Shown here: piece by piece, positions 8,265 through 11,055 of the stretch | How positions within the stretch are numbered: the stretch's first letter is position 1 | How the letters are laid out: each line of letters opens with the position of its first letter | The notes under the pieces: model-generated | What the model saw: the letters and a program-made list of their open reading frames with translations, nothing else | Told to the model about the DNA's origin: nothing | The model's database searches: none | Position numbers and translations under genes: made by a program | Assembly (NCBI GenBank): GCA_030149995.1 | Contig: JASLGV010000531.1 | Span: 1-11,055, forward strand | Reading direction: 5' to 3' | Origin: Pedobacter sp. | Lineage (GTDB): Bacteria > Bacteroidota > Bacteroidia > Sphingobacteriales > Sphingobacteriaceae | Length of the DNA: 11,055 bases

Positions 8265-8798
8265 CTAATAAATTAAATCACGGTTGGGTTTCACATTCAT
8301 TCCCGCTTCAATGCCATAAGAATTATCTAAAGGTAAATCCCCGTCATTTATGTTTTTAAAACCGGAGATTTTAATGCCTTTAGTCATATTTGAAAAATCG
8401 TGTTCATCGCCATTGCCCCTGTTTTCATGTTCAGGCTGGGTAGCCTTATTTTCTTCTGTTTGTGCAACTTTCTCGATTAATGGAAAAATCAGGGTAGCCC
8501 CTTTTTTCTTTTTTCCTTCGGTGTTGATATTAAGCGTTATCCCCTCTTTCAATATCCTGAAAGTTGTTTGAGGATCAAGCGATTCTATAATGATATATAA
8601 GTTTTTATCATCATTGGCCAATCCAAAGGCAAGCTTTGTATCCGTGTTGTATTGATTTAAAGGTTCATTCCACTCGTTGGAAAAACCATCTGCTTTAAAA
8701 GCTTTAACCATTCTGTCGTTATTTTCGATTTCCTGTGCTTTCAAACCAGAACCGATTAGCAGCGCCAATAAAAGCCCGCCCCATAGTTTAAAATTCAT
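8265..8798 (-). CDS. N-terminal part of the split gene, exported 177-residue product
   Basis: This is the product expected if the TAG at 8265-8267 is obeyed. Residues 1-21 form a signal peptide (MNFK, then a Leu/Gly-rich core, SGLKA before Gln22), so it would be exported. The mature part starts with a pattern typical of CBM9/DOMON-like sandwiches: FSNEWNEPL at 39-47, TKLAFGLANDDKNLYIIIES at 54-73, then GITLNINTEGKKKKGATLIFPL. A charged stretch around 113-133 (EENKATQPEHENRGNGDEHD) is probably a loop. The protein would stop at NRDLIY, in the middle of the second sheet of the fold, and so lack the final strands. It may be unstable. Start choice: the ATG directly gives the signal peptide. Confidence 0.6.
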   Translation of the reverse strand: MNFKLWGGLLLALLIGSGLKAQEIENNDRMVKAFKADGFSNEWNEPLNQYNTDTKLAFGLANDDKNLYIIIESLDPQTTFRILKEGITLNINTEGKKKKGATLIFPLIEKVAQTEENKATQPEHENRGNGDEHDFSNMTKGIKISGFKNINDGDLPLDNSYGIEAGMNVKPNRDLIY

Positions 8799-8856
8799 TT
8801 TATATATTTTTAGAAATGATGGGCAATATAGAATGATTTGTACCGAAAAATTGCTT

Positions 8857-8883
8857 TTTTAACAGAGTTTAACTTTGTTAAAA
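8857..8883. promoter_or_regulatory. 27-bp near-perfect palindrome upstream of the split gene
   Basis: Arms TTTTAACAGAGTT (8857-8869) and AACTTTGTTAAAA (8871-8883) surround one central T at 8870, and 12 of the 13 pairs are complementary. A one-base centre suits a dimeric DNA-binding protein better than an RNA hairpin. It lies 59 bases before the minus-strand ATG at 8798, in a promoter-like position. A TAACTTTG that fits the Bacteroidota -7 element on the plus strand falls inside it (8870-8877), but no -33 partner sits at the right distance. The regulator is unknown. Confidence 0.5.
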
Positions 8884-9043
8884 TATAAGATAGATATGCT
8901 TTTCAGAACAAATTGCTTTAAGCCGTAGAAAGGTTTATGCAAATTTTGATTGCAAGTTCCGGGATCATCAAACCAGCCACGCAGGAGGGTTCTTTAGATG
9001 GCACCATCTGAAAGTATGCCAAAAAACGTTAAATAAATTGCAT
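8884..9043. other. Gene-free stretch with a small hairpin
   Basis: This is the rest of the 295-base gap between the split gene (start at 8798) and the end of rpmA (9094). I see no convincing gene. It holds a short hairpin around 8992-9014: AGATGG and CCATCT around a CA centre, extended outward by CTTT/AAAG if one G is bulged. No T run follows it. Two very short plus-strand reading frames, 24 and 12 codons, overlap it and lack support. Confidence 0.4.
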
Positions 9044-9073
9044 AAAAAAAGCCGTTCTGTTAGGAACGGCTTT
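9044..9073 (-). terminator. Intrinsic terminator of the rplU-rpmA operon
   Basis: Read on the minus strand, a perfect 10-bp stem AAAGCCGTTC with GAACGGCTTT closes over a 6-base loop (CTAACA), and the T run continues to 9044. It begins 20 bases after the rpmA stop at 9094. The stem is GC-rich in its core, with the classic shape of a Rho-independent terminator. Confidence 0.92.
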
Positions 9074-9093
9074 CTGTATTTAAGTTTTTCAGA

Positions 9094-9492
9094 TTATTCT
9101 GCAGAAGCAGCTTCTTCAGATACTTCTTTTTTAGCTGCTGCTTTTTTTGCAAGTGCTTTTTCTTCTTTTTCTACAGATTTAGTTGCTTTTTTAGCAGCTG
9201 GTGCTTTAGCTACTTTCTCTGTTACTACTTCAGTTGCTACCGCTGGTAAAACTGAAACATAAGATTTGTTATCAGCTTTCTTTTTGAAAACTACTGTACC
9301 GTCGATTAAAGCAAATAAAGTATGATCTTTACCTAAACCAACATTTTTATCAGGATGGTGTTTGGTACCACGCTGACGTACTAAAATATTTCCTGCAATC
9401 GCTTCCTGACCACCGAAAATTTTAATACCTAAACGCTTACTATGCGATTCACGTCCGTTCTTCGAACTACCGGCTCCTTTTTTGTGTGCCAT
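9094..9492 (-). CDS. rpmA: 50S ribosomal protein L27 with a long charged C-terminal tail
   Basis: A 132-residue protein whose first 85 or so residues are a standard L27: [22 protein letters not shown] at the N-terminus (which reaches toward the peptidyl-transferase centre in known ribosomes), then [29 protein letters not shown] at 35-63 and DGTVVFK at 64-70. After SYVSVLPA (78-85) comes a tail of about 48 residues rich in Ala, Lys and Glu, ending EEAASAE. Most L27 proteins stop near residue 85-95, so the tail is an unusual extension, likely disordered or helical. The N-terminus starts directly with MAHKKG, without the cleaved leader known from Firmicutes. The gene follows rplU by 56 bases in the usual L21-L27 order and is followed by a strong terminator. 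Confidence 0.96.
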   Translation of the reverse strand: MAHKKGAGSSKNGRESHSKRLGIKIFGGQEAIAGNILVRQRGTKHHPDKNVGLGKDHTLFALIDGTVVFKKKADNKSYVSVLPAVATEVVTEKVAKAPAAKKATKSVEKEEKALAKKAAAKKEVSEEAASAE

Positions 9493-9504
9493 GATTTTAT
9501 ATTT

Positions 9505-9528
9505 TTCTCACTCTCAAAAAACTGAGAA
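9505..9528 (-). other. Weak stem-loop in the rplU-rpmA gap
   Basis: Inside the 56-base gap, TCTCA (9512-9516) can pair with TGAGA (9523-9527) around a 6-base loop. Another TTCTCA at 9505-9510 offers an alternative partner for TGAGAA. The stems are short and mutually exclusive. They might tune L27 expression or RNA processing, but could equally be chance. Confidence 0.22.
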
Positions 9529-9548
9529 TGATTCGGTTAACAATTTAA

Positions 9549-9860
9549 TTATAGAGTGATGTCAGAAATCTGAATCTTAGTGAAAAACTGGCGGTGACCA
9601 TTTTTCTTTTTGTAACCTTTTCTACGTTTTTTGTGGAAAACGATTACTTTATCACCTTTTAAATGAGATACGATCTTAGCTGAAACTTTAGCACCTTTAA
9701 CTGCAGGAGCACCTACAGTAATTTTACCACCGTTATCAACCAACAATACGTTATCAAATTCAATACTAGCGCCTTCATCTCCTTGCAATCTGTGTACAAA
9801 AAGGTGCTGGTCTTTAGCAACTTTAAATTGCTGGCCTGCTATATTTACTATTGCGTACAT
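9549..9860 (-). CDS. rplU: 50S ribosomal protein L21
   Basis: A 103-residue ribosomal protein of normal length for L21, which binds 23S rRNA in the large subunit. It starts [14 protein letters not shown], the family's usual beginning. It carries [14 protein letters not shown] at 30-43 and [17 protein letters not shown] at 48-64, and ends with the rRNA-binding signature [15 protein letters not shown] at 77-91 followed by TKIQISDI. It is the first gene of the minus-strand rplU-rpmA operon. An exact Bacteroidota-type promoter lies 41 bases before the ATG, and the leader in between is A/T-rich with no Shine-Dalgarno, as is common in this phylum. Confidence 0.97.
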   Translation of the reverse strand: MYAIVNIAGQQFKVAKDQHLFVHRLQGDEGASIEFDNVLLVDNGGKITVGAPAVKGAKVSAKIVSHLKGDKVIVFHKKRRKGYKKKNGHRQFFTKIQISDITL

Positions 9861-9900
9861 TGTTTAATTATTTGTTTTTAATTTTTTATTTAATGAGGTG

Positions 9901-9932
9901 CAAATATAGAACAATTACCATTAACACACAAA
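9901..9932 (-). promoter_or_regulatory. Bacteroidota-type sigma promoter of rplU-rpmA
   Basis: On the minus strand TTTG (9932-9929) is followed after exactly 20 bases by TATATTTG (9908-9901). This matches the known Bacteroidota primary-sigma pattern, TTTG-like at -33 and TAnnTTTG at -7, in both sequence and spacing. Transcription should start a few bases downstream, near 9895, giving an untranslated leader of roughly 35 bases before the L21 ATG. Confidence 0.82.
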
Positions 9933-10150
9933 TAGATAGAAGAAATATTTCCTGCATGTTAAAAAAAATTAAAAAACTACTTCTAAAAGGCTTAAAGTGA
10001 GGCTAAAAACTACTTTTCATTAATGTTGCTTACCAACTGGATTTAGAAAAAACTAAAGATCAAGGTCTATTTCTTTTGATTAAACCTGTCACCTCCTGCT
10101 TCCTTAAAATATGTGCAAAATTTTTAACCGTTAAAAATTGTTAAATTATT
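9933..10150. other. Intergenic region between divergent rplU and GLPGLI genes
   Basis: Together with the two regulatory elements at its ends, this makes a 344-base gap between divergent genes. The middle is A/T-rich. The only structure I noticed is a direct repeat of AAAAACTACTT at 9972-9982 and 10005-10015. I found no open reading frame of note, no tRNA-like fold and no terminator. It probably holds the upstream parts of the two divergent promoters. Confidence 0.4.
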
Positions 10151-10151
10151 T

Positions 10152-10184
10152 TCGTAGTATTACGATAGTTTCGTAGTTTTACGA
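10152..10184 (+). promoter_or_regulatory. Tandem TCGTA-N4-TACGA palindromes, likely operator
   Basis: Two palindromes of the same design, TCGTAGTATTACGA (10152-10165) and TCGTAGTTTTACGA (10171-10184), lie 19 bases apart start to start, close to two helical turns. The second ends 20 bases before the GLPGLI ATG, so bound protein would block or overlap the transcription start. TAGTTTCG at 10166-10173, between and into the second site, is one base from the Bacteroidota -7 consensus. GLPGLI genes often lie near BlaI/MecI/CopY-type repressors, whose sites are short palindromes with TAC/GTA arms, so I infer such a regulator. None is encoded in this window. Confidence 0.65.
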
Positions 10185-10204
10185 TAAATAAATAACAACC
10201 AATT

Positions 10205-11055
10205 ATGAAAATCCTAAACATCATCACTTTAGTATTGCTTACAGCCCTTGGCAGCAAAGCACAAACACCAGACAAGGTGCTCGTACATGTAAAATACACC
10301 CTTACCCATGTTCAAGATACTACAGACCGGAAGAACCCGAATAAAGAAGAAATGCTGCTCATCCTGGGAAAAAAATCTTCCATCTTTACCAGCTATTCAA
10401 AAATACTGCGCGATCAAGCCCTTCGACAATCTATCCAGGAGCAAATAAAAGACCAGGCGGCAAATCCAACCAGTATTAAATTTACCGCCAACGGCACCAG
10501 TATACGCAATGTAACATCAACCGAATATTATTATTTTCCTGGTCAAAAAATATTTTACACCAAAGAACGTCTCATAAATAATTATTTTATAGAATCGCCG
10601 ATAGATAAAATAGACTGGAAAATTTCTGCCGATACCATGAGTTTCTCGGGCATCTCCTGCCAAAAAGCAACGGCCCGCTATAAAGGTAGAAACTGGATCG
10701 CCTGGTTTGCGGCAGATTTACCATTTCAGGCCGGACCATGGAAATTAAATGGCTTGCCAGGTTTAATTGTAGATGCATATGATGACCGCAAGGATGTTCA
10801 TTTTGCCTTTGCCGGAATAGAAGAAATCTCGGCTGACAACAACCCCCAATCAGCAGACGCTCCTTCTGCTTCTATTAATGGTGTAATGGTTAGAACCATT
10901 GGTTTGGATAAAAACATCGCCAATGCAAAAGAGATACAACTACCAGATGACGCCGTTAAGACATCGAAAAAAGATTTTGACAGACTAAAAGATGCTTACC
11001 AAAAAGACCCTCAAGGCTTTTTACAAACACAAATGGCTGGTTCAGGTATGCAAAT
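10205..11055 (+). CDS. GLPGLI family protein, cut by the window end
   Basis: From the ATG at 10205 the frame is open for 283 codons to the end of the window, so the C-terminus is missing. Residues 1-19 are a signal peptide (MKILNIITLVLLTALGSKA before Gln20), so the protein is exported. The family signature is clear: WKISADTMSFSGISCQKATARY at 138-159, WIAWFAADLPFQAGPW at 164-179 and the name-giving GLPGLI at 183-188 within LNGLPGLIVDAYD. The visible length is already near that of many members. GLPGLI proteins (TIGR01200) are restricted largely to Bacteroidota and have no proven function; some lie beside BlaI-type regulators and M56 peptidases. The ATG lies just after the tandem palindromes, and the start is fixed by the signal peptide. 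Confidence 0.93.
   Translation, partial: MKILNIITLVLLTALGSKAQTPDKVLVHVKYTLTHVQDTTDRKNPNKEEMLLILGKKSSIFTSYSKILRDQALRQSIQEQIKDQAANPTSIKFTANGTSIRNVTSTEYYYFPGQKIFYTKERLINNYFIESPIDKIDWKISADTMSFSGISCQKATARYKGRNWIAWFAADLPFQAGPWKLNGLPGLIVDAYDDRKDVHFAFAGIEEISADNNPQSADAPSASINGVMVRTIGLDKNIANAKEIQLPDDAVKTSKKDFDRLKDAYQKDPQGFLQTQMAGSGMQ

Larger units (their letters stand above)
7953..8798 (-). pseudogene. Secreted beta-sandwich-like protein gene split by one in-frame TAG
   Basis: Read from the ATG at 8796-8798, the frame is open for 177 codons, meets TAG at 8265-8267, then stays open in the same frame for another 103 codons to a natural stop at 7953-7955. The total is 281 codon positions. There is no frameshift: the residues around the stop read RDLIY, stop, LRIPLSVLQLDVNMKKPIAYNIKINA, which joins smoothly. 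One base change (for example GAG, CAG or AAG to TAG) explains it. The whole product would have a signal peptide, a beta-rich region resembling CBM9/DOMON-type sandwiches (about 30-260), a Gly-rich linker and a short conserved-looking tail, DFWIRFKLATS. I could not name the family exactly. Possibilities are a young pseudogene, a sequencing error, or a stop that is read through. Neither half shows other damage. Confidence 0.75.

Noticed and set aside
8265..8267. TAG as a pyrrolysine codon
   Set aside because: No pyl genes or related structure are visible, the neighbouring sequence gives no reason to expect it, and the lineage is not known for pyrrolysine. A plain nonsense change is simpler.
8937..9011. 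A 24-codon plus-strand frame (MQILIASSGIIKP...) in the gap between the split gene and rpmA
   Set aside because: Too short to judge, no recognised family and no promoter with proper spacing. It may be chance or a remnant of a lost gene.
8998..9036. A 12-codon frame preceded by GGAGG
   Set aside because: Bacteroidota rarely depend on Shine-Dalgarno sites, the frame is tiny, and it overlaps a hairpin that explains part of its sequence.
9972..10015. Direct repeat AAAAACTACTT, two copies 33 bases apart
   Set aside because: Only 11 bases of A-rich sequence in two copies, without flanking features of a mobile element or attachment site.

Overview
The window looks like a chromosomal segment of a Bacteroidota bacterium, most probably a Pedobacter-like member of the Sphingobacteriaceae. 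The reasons are a GLPGLI-family protein, a secreted protein with a CarboxypepD_reg-like domain, AT-rich leaders without clear Shine-Dalgarno sequences, and an exact Bacteroidota-type promoter (TTTG-N20-TATATTTG) upstream of rplU. The assignment comes from recognising families, not from a database search.

Layout. On the plus strand, 108-1001 encodes a DUF72/YecE-like protein. A DEDDy 3'-5' exonuclease of the PolB-like type (1070-1783) follows, and its stop codon overlaps by one base the start of a double-ATPase peptide-type ABC protein (1783-3501). Next comes a tight set of three: RNase R (3582-5714), a secreted protein with an N-terminal CarboxypepD_reg-like domain (5718-6881) and a polyprenyl diphosphate synthase (6883-7857). 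The spacings are 3 bases and 1 base, and the set ends at a clear intrinsic terminator (7882-7917). On the minus strand, 7953-8798 is one long reading frame for a secreted beta-sandwich-like protein, cut by a single in-frame TAG at 8265-8267. Further on, the minus-strand rplU-rpmA operon (L21, L27) has its own promoter at 9901-9932 and its own terminator at 9044-9073. Divergent from it, a GLPGLI-family gene starts at 10205 on the plus strand and runs off the window.

How the genes fit together. Most of the window is housekeeping: RNA decay (rnr), isoprenoid chain synthesis, ribosomal proteins, and an ATPase subunit of an importer whose permeases are not here. The two secreted proteins of unknown role (5718-6881 and the GLPGLI protein) are typical Bacteroidota envelope proteins.

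I do not see a new defence, mobile or biosynthetic system. The points most worth checking are the single amber codon that splits an otherwise intact gene, the two tandem TCGTA-N4-TACGA palindromes just upstream of the GLPGLI gene, and a 27-bp near-perfect palindrome upstream of the split gene.
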